Source of the DNA: Verrucomicrobiota bacterium
GTDB lineage: Bacteria; Verrucomicrobiota; Verrucomicrobiia; Verrucomicrobiales; Akkermansiaceae
Length of the DNA: 64,000 bases
NCBI GenBank assembly: GCA_004293445.1
Contig: RDYP01000008.1
Span: 1-64,000 of the forward strand
Direction of reading: 5' to 3'
In this document: positions 1 through 10,100 of the stretch, in pieces
Numbering within the stretch: the stretch's first letter is position 1
How the letters are laid out: the number at the start of each line of letters is the position of its first letter
The notes under the pieces: model-generated
The model's input: the letters and a program-made list of their open reading frames with translations, nothing else
Database searches by the model: none
What the model was told of the DNA's origin: nothing
Program-made: the position numbers and the translations under genes

Positions 1-78
1 CTCCAATCACTCCAAGGGGTGCTCGACGACTCGAAACTCGTCCGCTCCATCTGCTCTCTGCCATCCCTCAACCGGTAA
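1..78 (+). CDS. Possible 3' end of a gene that begins left of the window
   Basis: Frame 1 is open from the first base to a TAA at 76-78 and gives 25 residues ending LPSLNR. The stretch has ordinary coding composition, but nothing in it identifies a family. It could also be chance, because an open frame of this length is common at high G+C. Confidence 0.3.
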   Translation, partial: LQSLQGVLDDSKLVRSICSLPSLNR

Positions 79-430
79 GGAATTTTGGCAACCAGTCTAT
101 CCGAGTGCATCGATCCGATCCAAGGATGTGAATCTGCGAGGACTTCTCTGGAAGGAATCAACGGCGGTTTTCGATCCGGTGTCCGGTGAAGAACTTCACG
201 CTTTCGTGACCGGTCGTCAAAGCTTTCGCCTGCCTGGCGATACGGCCTGCGCGCTTGTCATGCACGCGGTCGGCGCAAAGCGGGAAACACGCGCTGACTT
301 GATACTCGCCGACGGGCGCTTGCCCGGCGGCAACCAAGTTCCTTCGCCCAGACCCCGGTCCGCCCAACGGGGCACTACCACACGCGGATCCCTATCAGTA
401 ATTTCCATCTCGAAGCCCATTGCCCCGGCC
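79..430. other. Region without an assigned gene
   Basis: Several overlapping frames are open on both strands here, as expected at this G+C. None has a recognisable motif, a convincing start or a partner gene. No strong hairpin terminator is visible downstream of the minus-strand hydrolase that ends at 431. It could hold remnants of a decayed gene, but that cannot be shown from the sequence. Confidence 0.4.
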
Positions 431-2104
431 TCAGCGGCTCTCCGGTTTGGGCGGGGCTGTGAGCAAGAGGGTGCGTTCAACCAAGGGGGCCGTCTGGATC
501 GGTTCATTGCCCGCCCGGCCCCACTGCCAGGCCGCAACGGTCACGGCCAAGGGCAATTTCGTGCGTGGCGGAATCGGCGTGAAGTGCAAACAGTCGTTCT
601 CGATCGTGGCTGGGCCGGCACGGACGAAGAACCGCACGGGCATGCCCTGGTCGGACGTGGCCTGCAACGGCAGCATGGTGCTTCCCGCTGGCAGTTCCGC
701 GGGCAGCGTGAAGGTGATGGACTGGGGTTTGCCTGCCGTGTTGGGAACGAGTTTGACCTCCCCCGGCTGCACCGAATGGCGGAAATCGCCGTCGCCGGGG
801 TGCCAGACGCACAGGAACGCCGGGGAATCCGGCCAGCTGCGATCAAGCGCGACACGGAACCGGTTGCCGCCCGACGGCGCGATGGGCCCGCATATCCAAT
901 CGATGCGCGGTTCGCCCGTCGCCGAATGTCCAAGAGTGGCGCCGGCATTCACAAAGTCCGGCGGCAAGGCGTCGAGGAATCCCGCGTGCAGAGGAAACGT
1001 GATGCCGTTGTGCGCCGGCGCGAAGGGCAAGGGAGAGAAAATGGAGCGGTAACCGAATGGCAGCGGTTTGCCGCCGGCGTCGGCGAAGACGGGAACCTGC
1101 GTCGCGGCGTTCCAGTTGATCCGTGCCATGGCCCGCGCCTGCTCCGCCAGTTCCTTGTTGAAAAACCAGGGCAACGCGCGTTCTTCCGGTGTCGCGTCCG
1201 TGAATGGCTTGGGCGGCAGGTCCACGCCGCCAGGCAGGCCGAGCCCGGCAATCCATCCTTCCCGCAGGTTGAGCGGCTGCGGCAGGGTGGCATCGGCGGG
1301 CATGCGGGCCCGCATTGCGGCGTTGATGTAGCGCGCGATGTAGGCGGCCATTGGCTCGGTACACTCGAAGTGCCCGCTACCCCCCTCGACGATCAGGCTG
1401 CCCGGCCAATCCGGAGTGGCTTCCCGCCGCCGCTGGTGGGCCGCGTCATCTTTGTTGGTTTTCCATTGCACCAGAAGATCGGCCTTTGCCTGATCCCATT
1501 CGTAGCTGGTGCCGATCATGGTGAGAACCGGGACGTTTGTCCGGAATCCGATGTCCATGCGTCCGTTCTTGATCTGGATGGCGGCGATGCACTGCTCGGG
1601 CGCGGCATCAACAAGGCGTTTCACCATCTGCAAGTGGGCGGACCCTCCCATGGGTAGCCAAGGAGCCCGCGCGAGTTCGGTGTAGCCCGTGGTTGCCGCC
1701 AGCTCCCCGAGGATTTCCCGCAAAAAGGCGGCCAGCTGGCGGCCGTCGTCCTCGGAGTCCATCCCGGGATAAAATGACGGACAGCTCCAGAGCAGGGCGA
1801 GGCTTTCCTTCTCGCAGGCATCGCGGATTGCGGGGTGCCCGATGAGCCAGTGTTCGGTTACATTTCGGCAGGCCACCAGCACGCCGCGTACGTTCACGCA
1901 TGATGGCGGCACCCAAAGGTACGCCGTCGCTTGGCGGGTCTTGCCACCGCTGAAGGCGAATGACCGCGTCGCCATGAACTGGTAAACATGGTTTTCCGGT
2001 GAGCGGACAGGGGCATCAAGGCGGGGAACATCCGCTGGGACGGCGGCGGTGGCCATGGCCATGTTCCAGAGGCCGGCAGCCACAAGCGAAGAATAGGATC
2101 GCAT
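431..2104 (-). CDS. Secreted alpha/beta-hydrolase-like protein
   Basis: This encodes 557 residues. The open frame continues upstream to 2917, but that part lies antisense to the transposase gene. The ATG at 2104 is preferred because it is followed by a short hydrophobic signal-like stretch (SLVAAGLWNMAMATAAVPA). A nucleophile-elbow-like GGSAH occurs about 155 residues in, in the setting LPMGGSAHLQ, and GSGHFEC follows further on and could supply the histidine region. The C-terminal 200 residues look like a separate beta-rich domain. The likely role is a periplasmic or secreted esterase or peptidase-like hydrolase. The substrate is unknown. It is divergent from the transposase gene. Confidence 0.7.
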   Translation of the reverse strand: MRSYSSLVAAGLWNMAMATAAVPADVPRLDAPVRSPENHVYQFMATRSFAFSGGKTRQATAYLWVPPSCVNVRGVLVACRNVTEHWLIGHPAIRDACEKESLALLWSCPSFYPGMDSEDDGRQLAAFLREILGELAATTGYTELARAPWLPMGGSAHLQMVKRLVDAAPEQCIAAIQIKNGRMDIGFRTNVPVLTMIGTSYEWDQAKADLLVQWKTNKDDAAHQRRREATPDWPGSLIVEGGSGHFECTEPMAAYIARYINAAMRARMPADATLPQPLNLREGWIAGLGLPGGVDLPPKPFTDATPEERALPWFFNKELAEQARAMARINWNAATQVPVFADAGGKPLPFGYRSIFSPLPFAPAHNGITFPLHAGFLDALPPDFVNAGATLGHSATGEPRIDWICGPIAPSGGNRFRVALDRSWPDSPAFLCVWHPGDGDFRHSVQPGEVKLVPNTAGKPQSITFTLPAELPAGSTMLPLQATSDQGMPVRFFVRAGPATIENDCLHFTPIPPRTKLPLAVTVAAWQWGRAGNEPIQTAPLVERTLLLTAPPKPESR

Positions 2105-2248
2105 GCCGGGGATACGCGCGCCGCCAAAGGTGGCTGTCATCCATTGTGGATTCTCATTCCAAGTGCAACAGCACCACCAACCGCAAAAATTGCCTGTCCC
2201 TAAGAAAAGAAGCTCGCTTTGTATCCTTCGTTTTCCCATTCTCTCTTC

Positions 2249-3328
2249 ATGCGTCGACCACGCCTCAAAGCTCCTGCTTTCCTCCCCGTTGCTTATTACC
2301 ACTGCGTCTCGCGGGTGGTGAACCGAGAGTTTGTTTTCGGCGAGGAAGAGAAGGACAAACTGGTCGGGTACATGCGCCTCTATGAACGCTTCGGCGGGTT
2401 GCGGGTGATCTCTTACTGCATCATGTCCAACCACTTCCATATCCTCGTAGAGGTGCCCCAGCGGCCAGATGCAGCTGCCTTGCCCGATGATGCAGGTCTC
2501 GTCGCAAAAGTCCGGAGCTGTCTCGGCGACAAGTTGGCCAACGATTTGGAACGGCAACTGGATCTCCACCGGAAGCAGAACAATGACTCGGCGGCCGAGG
2601 AACTGCGGGATCGATGGTTCGCTCGCATGTGGGATGTCAGCGCTTTCATGAAGGTGCTGAAACAGCGCTTCTCCCAATGGTTCAATGGCCGCCATGCCCG
2701 CCGCGGTACATTGTGGGAAGACCGCTTCCGCTCTGTGCTGGTGGAAGGTAAAGGGCAGGCGCTGCGGGCGATGGCGGCCTACATCGACCTCAATCCGGTC
2801 CGCGCGAAGATCTGTGACGACCCGAAGGACTACCGCTGGTGCGGCTACGCGGAAGCGGTGGCCGGCGGCAAGGAAGCGCGGGAGGTCGTCGAATTTCTCT
2901 CCTCGCTGAATCCGCACGGTGGGGTGCGTCCGGATGAGGGGGCGATCCTATCGAAAGAAGCCTTGCGCCGCTGGCGCTGTCACTTGTTCGGGATTCCGGA
3001 GAACGAAGCCCGGCAGACGGAAGAGGCTTTGAAAGGCGAAATGGCTGCCATTCATCGCGAGCGGATCCCACGGGAGAAGGCTTTGGAGGTCCTGGCCCGG
3101 GGCGGGAAGCTGTCCCAGGCGGATTACCTGCGCTGCAAGGTCCGCTACTTCAGCGATGGCGCGGTGATCGGTGGGAAAGCCTTCGTGAACGAAATGTTCG
3201 CGGCGGTCCGCGACCGCTTCGGGCCGAAGCGCAAGGATGGCGCAAGGCCGATACGCGGGCTGGATGGGGATCCTGGTGATGAGCGGCTTTTTAACTTCCG
3301 GCAGTTGCGGAAGGGTGTGTTCGGTTGA
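2249..3328 (+). CDS. RAYT-type (Y1_Tnp, IS200-like) transposase
   Basis: This is a 359-residue protein of the REP-associated tyrosine transposase group. The N-terminus has YYHCVSR. The HUH metal motif is in SNHFHILVE near residue 70. GTLWEDRFRS and AYIDLNPVRAK mark the catalytic-tyrosine region around residues 155-190. A C-terminal extension of about 150 residues follows the Y1 domain, as is common in verrucomicrobial members. The family cuts and joins single-stranded DNA at REP palindromes. The ATG at 2249 is preferred over one 30 bases upstream because the family begins with a basic RRPRLKAP stretch. No flanking terminal repeats were seen, so it may be a domesticated chromosomal gene. Confidence 0.9.
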   Translation: MRRPRLKAPAFLPVAYYHCVSRVVNREFVFGEEEKDKLVGYMRLYERFGGLRVISYCIMSNHFHILVEVPQRPDAAALPDDAGLVAKVRSCLGDKLANDLERQLDLHRKQNNDSAAEELRDRWFARMWDVSAFMKVLKQRFSQWFNGRHARRGTLWEDRFRSVLVEGKGQALRAMAAYIDLNPVRAKICDDPKDYRWCGYAEAVAGGKEAREVVEFLSSLNPHGGVRPDEGAILSKEALRRWRCHLFGIPENEARQTEEALKGEMAAIHRERIPREKALEVLARGGKLSQADYLRCKVRYFSDGAVIGGKAFVNEMFAAVRDRFGPKRKDGARPIRGLDGDPGDERLFNFRQLRKGVFG

Positions 3329-3423
3329 TCGGCACGCCGTAGCCCAGCGCTACTTGTGATCCCCTGAGCTTCGATGTGGGCACTATTGCGCGGTGATCGC
3401 GATCGTATGCCGCGCGGTCGGCG

Positions 3424-3633
3424 GTACCTTCCGGGTCGCAGCGGATGCTTCTCGAAGTCTTTGGTGAGGTTCACGCTCGCCCGCAACTCGGCGGAGGACT
3501 AGGTCCGGGTGGCCTCGGCGTGGGTGAGGTCTCAGCGCGCCGTGGTGGGGAACTCGATGCGGAGGATCAGGAGCTTGAGTTTGTCATCGAAGGGCCGCAG
3601 CGCGAGTCAGGCGAGGAGCAGGGCGCGTTTCAT
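3424..3633 (-). pseudogene. Possible decayed small secreted-protein gene
   Basis: The minus strand from the ATG at 3633 reads MKRALLLA, then a stop, then LALRPFDDKLKLLILR, two more stops, and ELRASVNLTKDFEKHPLRPG. The three in-frame stops lie at 3607-3609 (TGA), 3532-3534 (TGA) and 3499-3501 (TAG). The frame otherwise reads coherently and has a signal-peptide-like start. This suggests a small exported protein that has decayed. Without a homologue it could be chance. The remaining bases from 3329 show nothing else. Confidence 0.3.
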
Positions 3634-4138
3634 GGGACTTGGTGAAGAACCCATACGCGGGTTGGTTTGTGATCAAGCCGGGGTTTCTGCTTGTGCCGAC
3701 GAAAGCGGATGGTCTATCCCCCACGCCAGCGTTCTGAAAAAGCTCCTCCAACTGCTGCTGGTCTCACTTGGCTGCCTTCATCTGGCGGGTGGGCCTTATT
3801 CGCTGATGCAGGTCTATGCGTGGACGGGGATGTTGGTCCGCTATTCGCAGGACGAGGGGCTCTTGCAGGCGGCGAAGGATACCTTCAGCGGCGATAGACC
3901 CTGCGAGCTGTGTCACAAGATCGCCGCCGCCAAGCAGAGCGATCCTGCCGATGACGAGGAGCCGCTGTTAGCGATCCGCGCTGGCAAGCTTTTGCAGGAA
4001 ATGATCGCTTCCGAAGTGGTTGAGATCGGACCTCCATGCGCGGCCGATTTCGAGGTCGCGGGCTTTCCGCGTGTGCCGCTGCTGCGGCAGCTCGGTATTC
4101 CCGCACCGCCTACGCCGCCGCCGCGTCGCCTCGGTTGA
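3632..4138 (+). CDS. Small exported protein with a CxxCH motif, upstream of a TonB receptor
   Basis: This encodes about 168 residues, and the start is uncertain. The convincing part begins at VLKKLLQLLLVSLG near 3730, a hydrophobic export or anchor segment. It continues through AGGPYSLMQVYAWTGMLV to a CELCHK motif and a loop rich in acidic and basic residues. I chose the ATG at 3632 because an AGGAG lies about a dozen bases upstream, but it gives an unusually long leader before the hydrophobic segment. The CxxCH could bind heme or a metal. It precedes the TonB receptor and PepSY genes on the same strand, which suggests a shared role in iron, heme or copper handling (inference). Confidence 0.65.
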   Translation: MGLGEEPIRGLVCDQAGVSACADESGWSIPHASVLKKLLQLLLVSLGCLHLAGGPYSLMQVYAWTGMLVRYSQDEGLLQAAKDTFSGDRPCELCHKIAAAKQSDPADDEEPLLAIRAGKLLQEMIASEVVEIGPPCAADFEVAGFPRVPLLRQLGIPAPPTPPPRRLG

Positions 4139-4287
4139 TCGCGCCCTCGCGTGGTCCCATTGTGCCCTTTTTTCCCGAAGCCCTGCGGATCCTCTGCCGT
4201 GGCTTCACCTGCGCATTTCTCTCCGCTGGAGAGCGACGGATGTTTCCTGTCGGCGCGTTTTTATCCCGTTCCAACTTTTTCAAATTG

Positions 4288-6357
4288 ATGACTCTTTTTC
4301 GTTTTTCTCCATGGGTTGTTGCCGGTGTGACCGGCTTTATCTTTCCGTCTGTGATCGCCCAGTCCCCGCAAGCGCTCAATCCGTTGGTGGTTGAAGCGGC
4401 GTCGGATGAGAAGCAATCGCTCACCGTGCCGGGTCTTGCGGCAAGTCGCGCGGACCTTGAAAAAACTCCGGGTGGGGTCGAGGTCGTTGATCCCGAGCGT
4501 TACCTGAGCGGTCGTGCCAGTACGGTGGCCGATGTCTTCGCACTGTCGGCTGGAGTTTTCGCCCAGCCGCGCTTTGGCTCAGACGAGGCGCGCTTGTCGA
4601 TCCGCGGTTCGGGCCTGCAACGAACCTTCCACGGTCGTGGCATCCGCGTGCTGCAGGATGGGGTGCCGCTTAACCTCGCCGACGGCGGATTCGATTTTCA
4701 AGCGATCGATCCCCTGGCGGCGTCGCACATTCAGGTGTGGCGCGGGGCGAATGCGCTTGCCTACGGATCATCCGCGCTCGGCGGAGCGATCGACTATCTC
4801 TCGCATACGGGGTTGAGCGCGCCCGGTGGCTCGGCGCGCTTGGAAGCCGGCTCTTTCGGCTACCTGCGGGCGCGCCTGGCCGGAGGTTTCAGCGAGGGCT
4901 CGCAGGATCTGTATCTCAGTCTTTCCCAGCAGTCGCAGGAGGGATTTCGCCGGCATGCCGAGCAGAACAACCAGAGGCTTTTCGCCAATTACGGATGGAA
5001 GTTCGCGGATCACATTGAGACCCGCGTCTATCTGAGCTCCGTGGTGACCGACTCCGAGCTGCCGGGAAATTTGACGAAGGCCGAGCTGGAGCTGGATCCT
5101 CGGCAAGCTGCGCCGGCCAACATTACCGGTGACCAGAAGCGCGATTTCGAACTCTTCCGTGTGGCCAGCAAAACCACGGTCGCTGTGGGTGACAAGCGTT
5201 TCGATTTGCTCGCGGCATGGACTTACAAAGACCTCGACCACCCGATTTTCCAGGTGCTCGATCAGAAGTCGAACGATGCTCTGCTCGGTGGGATCTTTAC
5301 CGAGGACGGCGAGCTTTTCGGCCGCGGCCAACGCCTGCGTGCCGGGCTGCTGTTGATGCGCGGCGAGACCGATGCGGCGAACTACCAGAATGTTGGTGGT
5401 GGCCGCGGGAATTTGCTGCAAGCGGACGAACAGACTGCCAGCAATCTCGAGGCCTTTGTCGAAGAGCAATTGGAGTTGGGTGCGGGCTTCACCGGAGTGC
5501 TCGGTGTGGTGGCCTCGCGGAATGATCGAGAAACGCAGCGGGTCTTCGGTTCCACGCCCGCGAACAGCAGCTACGATCGCAGCTACGATGACCTGGCTCC
5601 CAAGCTGGGTCTGCGTTGGGAAAAAGCCGACGTGCAGCTGTATGGCAACGTGAGCGGTAGCTACGAGCCGCCGTCGTTCAGCGAGTCCGGCACTGCGGTG
5701 GTGGCGAACTCGGCGCAGGAGGCGACGACGGTGGAGCTTGGTAGCCGCGGGCGGCGCGGAGCTTTTCGCTGGGATGCATCGATCTACCGCTCGGAGCTCA
5801 CCGACGAATTGCTGACGATCCAACTGCCCGCGCCGGCGGCGATCGGAGCCACGGGCACGATCAATGCCGATCGAACGATTCACCAAGGTGTCGAGCTCGC
5901 CGGCGAGGTCGATCTGTTAGGTGCCGCGTGGGATGATGACCCGGCGCGGCGCGTGGTTTTCCGGAGTGCTTGGACTTGGGGCGACTATCGCTTCGACGGC
6001 GACGAGATGTATGGAAACAACCGCATCGCCGGACTTCCGCGGCATCTGGTTCGCGGCGAGTTGATGTGGGAGAACGACGGCGGATGGTATGCGGGACCGA
6101 CCTTCGAGTGGGTGCCGGTTGAGTCATGGATCGATCATCGCAATACCTTCTCGGCGGATGCTTACGCGTTGCTCGGCTTCAAGTTCGGCCGACGGGTGGA
6201 AGAGGGGGTTTCATGGTTTATCGAAGCGAAGAACCTCCTCGACGAGCGTTACGCGGCCACCACCGGGGTCATCGAGAATGCCGACGGCAAGGATCAGCGC
6301 CAGTTCCTGCCGGGCGACGGCCGCGGGGTGTTCGCGGGCATCGAGTGCCGCTGGTGA
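4288..6357 (+). CDS. TonB-dependent outer-membrane receptor
   Basis: This is a 689-residue protein with a signal peptide (WVVAGVTGFIFPSVIAQ) and a TonB-box-like LNPLVVEA directly after it. A plug domain follows, with LSIRGSGLQRT, HGRGIRVLQDGVPLN and QVWRGANALAYGSSALGGAID, and then a long beta-barrel. The C-terminus ends FAGIECRW, with the terminal aromatic residue expected of outer-membrane barrels. The family imports siderophores, heme, vitamins or metals using energy from TonB. The adjacent PepSY gene favours iron or a related metal complex. An in-frame ATG at 4240 has a GGAGAG upstream and would add 16 residues; I kept 4288 because it gives a signal peptide of normal length. Confidence 0.93.
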   Translation: MTLFRFSPWVVAGVTGFIFPSVIAQSPQALNPLVVEAASDEKQSLTVPGLAASRADLEKTPGGVEVVDPERYLSGRASTVADVFALSAGVFAQPRFGSDEARLSIRGSGLQRTFHGRGIRVLQDGVPLNLADGGFDFQAIDPLAASHIQVWRGANALAYGSSALGGAIDYLSHTGLSAPGGSARLEAGSFGYLRARLAGGFSEGSQDLYLSLSQQSQEGFRRHAEQNNQRLFANYGWKFADHIETRVYLSSVVTDSELPGNLTKAELELDPRQAAPANITGDQKRDFELFRVASKTTVAVGDKRFDLLAAWTYKDLDHPIFQVLDQKSNDALLGGIFTEDGELFGRGQRLRAGLLLMRGETDAANYQNVGGGRGNLLQADEQTASNLEAFVEEQLELGAGFTGVLGVVASRNDRETQRVFGSTPANSSYDRSYDDLAPKLGLRWEKADVQLYGNVSGSYEPPSFSESGTAVVANSAQEATTVELGSRGRRGAFRWDASIYRSELTDELLTIQLPAPAAIGATGTINADRTIHQGVELAGEVDLLGAAWDDDPARRVVFRSAWTWGDYRFDGDEMYGNNRIAGLPRHLVRGELMWENDGGWYAGPTFEWVPVESWIDHRNTFSADAYALLGFKFGRRVEEGVSWFIEAKNLLDERYAATTGVIENADGKDQRQFLPGDGRGVFAGIECRW

Positions 6358-6378
6358 AGCTCTTCCTCCGATCCTGTC

Positions 6379-7083
6379 ATGAAACCGAATTGGATCCGCA
6401 AGGCCCACCGTTGGCTGGGCCTGGTTTTCAGCATCACCCTGCTGATGTCCTCGGGCAGCGGCGTGCTGCACATCGTCATGACCCGCGGCCAAGCGCCGCC
6501 GCCGCCGGCGCGTCCGTCGGGTGGCGGTCTCGATGCCGCGGCGATCCGCGTGTCCGCGGCGGAAGCGGTCGCAGCGCTCGGCAAGACGGTGCATGCGATC
6601 AATCTGCGAACGATTGGGGGGCGGCCCTGCTACCAGATTTTCCTCAAAGAGGGAGGCGGGCCTCGTTACGTGGACGCCATGGAAGGGCGGGTGGACGATT
6701 CGTTGGAGGACTTGTACGCTGCGGAGATCGCGGCGGGTTTCCTCGGGGAAGCAAGGGTCGTGAAGACCGGTTACCTCACAGCCTTCGACGATGAATACAT
6801 CGGGATCTTCCGTATCCTGCCGGTCCACCGTTTCGCCGTGGCGGACGGCAAGGGGACGCGGGTGTATGTCTCGACGGTGACTGGCAGCGTGACTCGGCAC
6901 ACCGATGACGCAAAGCAGTTCGAGGCAGATGCCTTTACCCGCTTTCACAAACTCGGTTTCATCCGAGACAAAAACCTGCGGGATCTCGTGCTCGGTGTCC
7001 TCACCGCCGGGGTGTTTGTGGTTTCGGTGTTAGGCTTACTGCTGTTCTTCTTGAACCGTCCGAAGGTGCGACGCCCCTTTTGA
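6379..7083 (+). CDS. PepSY-associated membrane protein
   Basis: This 234-residue protein starts 21 bases after the TonB receptor gene. The N-terminus has the PepSY_TM signature: IRKAHRWLGL followed by a hydrophobic helix to about residue 35. A periplasmic domain of about 150 residues follows, and a second helix (VLGVLTAGVFVVSVLGLLLFFL) lies near the C-terminus. Proteins of this type are often encoded beside siderophore or heme receptors and are thought to act at the inner membrane in ligand reduction or release. With the receptor and the CxxCH protein it forms a likely three-gene unit that ends at the terminator at 7107-7135. Confidence 0.85.
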   Translation: MKPNWIRKAHRWLGLVFSITLLMSSGSGVLHIVMTRGQAPPPPARPSGGGLDAAAIRVSAAEAVAALGKTVHAINLRTIGGRPCYQIFLKEGGGPRYVDAMEGRVDDSLEDLYAAEIAAGFLGEARVVKTGYLTAFDDEYIGIFRILPVHRFAVADGKGTRVYVSTVTGSVTRHTDDAKQFEADAFTRFHKLGFIRDKNLRDLVLGVLTAGVFVVSVLGLLLFFLNRPKVRRPF

Positions 7084-7106
7084 TCGGTTCCGCTTGATAC
7101 AAAAAA

Positions 7107-7135
7107 ACGGCGGCGGGATGGGTTCCCGCCGCCGT
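7107..7135. terminator. Bidirectional hairpin terminator
   Basis: A perfect 11-bp stem (acggcggcggg / cccgccgccgt) with a 7-base loop has an A7 run on its left and a T-rich tract on its right. It lies between the convergent PepSY and ThuA-PVC genes and can serve both. Confidence 0.85.
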
Positions 7136-7152
7136 TGGTTTTTGGTGATCTC

Positions 7153-10100
7153 TTAGTGGCCCAGCTCCTTAGCGGTCCAAGGGGCCTTGCGGTCCTTATG
7201 CTGTTCGCGCAGGGCTTTGACCTGAGCGGGGCTGATCGTTTCGGCGTCGTTTGACCAGGTCTGACGAACGTAGGTCAGGACGTCGGAGATTTTCTGGTCG
7301 TCGAGGTCGACGTGGGCGGGCATCACGTTGTTGAAGTCCTTACCGGCAACCTTGATGGGGCCTTGAAGGCCAGCGAGGACGATGCGGACGGGCACCGATG
7401 GGTCGCCGCTAACCCATTCTGAGGCATCGAGGGGAGGGAAGGCTCCGGGGACGCCTTTGCCGTCGCTGCCGTGGCAGGCGACGCAGGTCATGCCGTAAAC
7501 CGCCAGGCCGCGTTCGTGCACGGCGGGGTCGGCCTTGAACTTCTTCTCTTTCGGGGTCTCGGTGACGGCGGGGGCGGCACCGAGGTCGGTGAGAACTTTC
7601 TTGGTGAAGGGGCTGTCGAACTTCGCGAGTTCTCCGGCGAGAGCCTGCTTGGCGGTGGCGTCGGCGGTGGCGACGAAGCGTGCGGTCGCTTGATCGATCA
7701 TCCCCGCGGCACCGGAGCTGCTGGAGAGTTCGGTGAGGGAGATATCGTCGAACAAAGCAGTACCGGTGGCTCCGCCGTAGCCACCGAAGAGGCAGTTGAT
7801 GATGAGTGAAGAGCGGTCGCCGGAATCCAGCTCAAGGGACACTTGGGTCCAGTCTCGATTGCCTTTCACGCTCTCGCTGCGTTCTTGGCCGAGGTGGACA
7901 TTGAGGAGTGCGCCGGGGTTGCTGCCGAGGGTGTTGAGATTGATCGTCTTGATCCATGCAGCGAGGCGGTAGCGGGTCCGCGGTTTGACCGGGATGGTCA
8001 CTGCAGCACCGGAGTCGGACATTTGCTCGGAAGAGATCGAGAGGCAGGGCGAGCCGCCGCGGCCATCGGGTGAGGAGCTGAGCTTAACCTGATCGGGGCC
8101 GGCTCCGCCGTAGGTTTGGAGGTTGGTCCAGTGGCTTGGCTTGCCGTCGGCGACTTGCGAGAAGTCGGGGTTGGGCATCAGGTTCGGCATCGCGGGTGCG
8201 GCTTGCTTTCCGCCAAAACCCGAGGCTGCGGCGGCTTTGATCACTTCGGCGGCCTGGCGGTTGGCGGCGATTTGCCAGCCGTCCCTCAGGGACGAGCGGG
8301 ATGTGATCCTGTCGGCATCGTCCGTAAGCAGGGCGACGAGGGCCTTGCCGATTTCGGGCGCCACCGGGCCGCGGGAGATCGCGACGAGGGCATCGGAGAG
8401 TTCGCGATCGCCGAGTTGGATGAACTTGCCATCGGTGATCAGCGAGGCCTTCAGTTGCTGGGGACTGGCGGAGGAAATGCCGGCGCGCTGCATCGAGCGG
8501 AGCGGAGAGCTGAGGGCGATCTTCGCGGTAGCGTCGTCGAGGGCGCTGAGACCGGCGAGGGTGTAGATCGCGTGGGATGCCCCGCGCTTGTCGCTGGAGG
8601 CGAGTTCGACGAGCGGTGGGACGAACGACTTGTTGCCGCTTTCGACGATCAGGCGCTGGGCGTGGAGGCGCCAGAGCAGGTTCGGATGACTCAGGCCAGC
8701 GACCAGGGATGCGGGCTTGGCGGGGTCGAGGCGTGGATTGACCTCGTCCTTGGAGCCTTTCGGATAGACCCGGTAAACGCGGCCGTGGCGGGTGTCGCGG
8801 ACGGGAGTTTCGTAGGCGTTGCCCTTGCCGTTGGTGGCGTCCATGCCGGCGCCGGCTTTGTTGGGAGTGGGGTTGTGCTGGATGATCAGGTTGTACCAAT
8901 CGCAGATCCAGACCGCGCCGTCGGGACCGACCTCGGCGCAGACCGGGCCGGACCAGGCGTCGGCGCTGTTGTAGAGATTGTTGAAGCTTTGGACCGCTTT
9001 GTAGCCGTCGTTTTCGCGAGTGATTTCGAAGGTGCCGACGAGCTTGCCGGTGCCTTCGGTAACGAAGGCGGTTTTTTCGCGCCAGGGGGCGGGGAAGCGT
9101 TCGGACGTGTAGAAGGCGTGGCCGGCGGCGGCGGTGTAGCGGCCGTGTTGATCCACCTGACGGATGTCGTCGGAGCTTGGATTGTAAAATGGATTGTCAT
9201 CGGCGCGCGGGGTGCGGGGCGATGACAGGCCGGCGGCGGCGTAGTCGGAGTGGGCGTGGGTCAGGTAGAACGACGGATTGCCGTTGGCGGTGGAACCCAT
9301 GAGATCGAAGTCGGAGTTGGTGCCGAGACCCCAGGTGTTGTTGGTGCTGTTTTGGAGGGCTTGGAGCTCGGAGCCGTCGGGCTTGAAGCGGAAGACCGCG
9401 GTGGAGAAGGTGTGTTCCTTCCCTCCGACCATACCCTTGAATCCGGAGTATCCTACGGTGGCGTAGATCCAGTTGTCGTGACCATAGCGCAGATTGGAGA
9501 CCCCGGCGTGGGTGTCACCCATGTTGAAGCCGCTGAAGAGCACCTTGCGGACATCGGCCTTGTCGTCGCCATTGGTGTCCTTGAGGAAGAGCATTTCACT
9601 GCCGTTGGTGCAGATCACCCCGCCATTGGCGAAGACCAGCGAGGTCGGGATGGAGAGTTTGTCGGCGAAGACGGTGAACTTGTCGGCGCGGCCGTCGTGG
9701 TTCTGGTCTTCGCAGAGGATGATCTTGTCGTTGCCGATATTGCCTTCGTGGAGGTTGTTCGGGTAGTCGACGGTCTGCACGACGTAGGCGCGGCCCTTGT
9801 GATCCCAGCCGATATGGATGGGGTTGACGATGTCGGGTTCGGACGCGAAGAGCGCGAGCTCGAAGCCGGCGGGAACTTGGGCGAGTTTGATCGACTCTTC
9901 GGGAGACAATGGCTTTTGGGCCATGGTGATCATTTCCCGTTTCAGGTAGCCGGGCAGTTCGACTTTCTCCTGTTCGAGCTTCGGCAGCTTGAGGGCCTGG
10001 AGTCGCTTGTATCTATCGGGACCGACGCTCCAGAAGATGGCGCGTTTCATCAGGTCTTGGAATTCGGGCAGGTCCCAGACGCGGTGGTCGTGGCCAGCGG

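Noticed and set aside
128-1657. A long plus-strand open frame of 509 codons
   Set aside because: It lies antisense to the alpha/beta-hydrolase gene, has no family motif and has Arg/Gly-rich composition typical of shadow frames at high G+C.
3372-3440. Palindromic gatcgcgatc and G+C-rich repeats after the transposase, considered as REP elements
   Set aside because: They do not form the paired hairpin with a conserved tetranucleotide expected of REP/BIME units, and no second copy was noticed.
8116-9225. Plus-strand frame of 369 codons inside the ThuA-PVC gene
   Set aside because: The minus-strand protein has clear domains over the same bases; the plus frame is a repetitive Gly/Ala/Val shadow.
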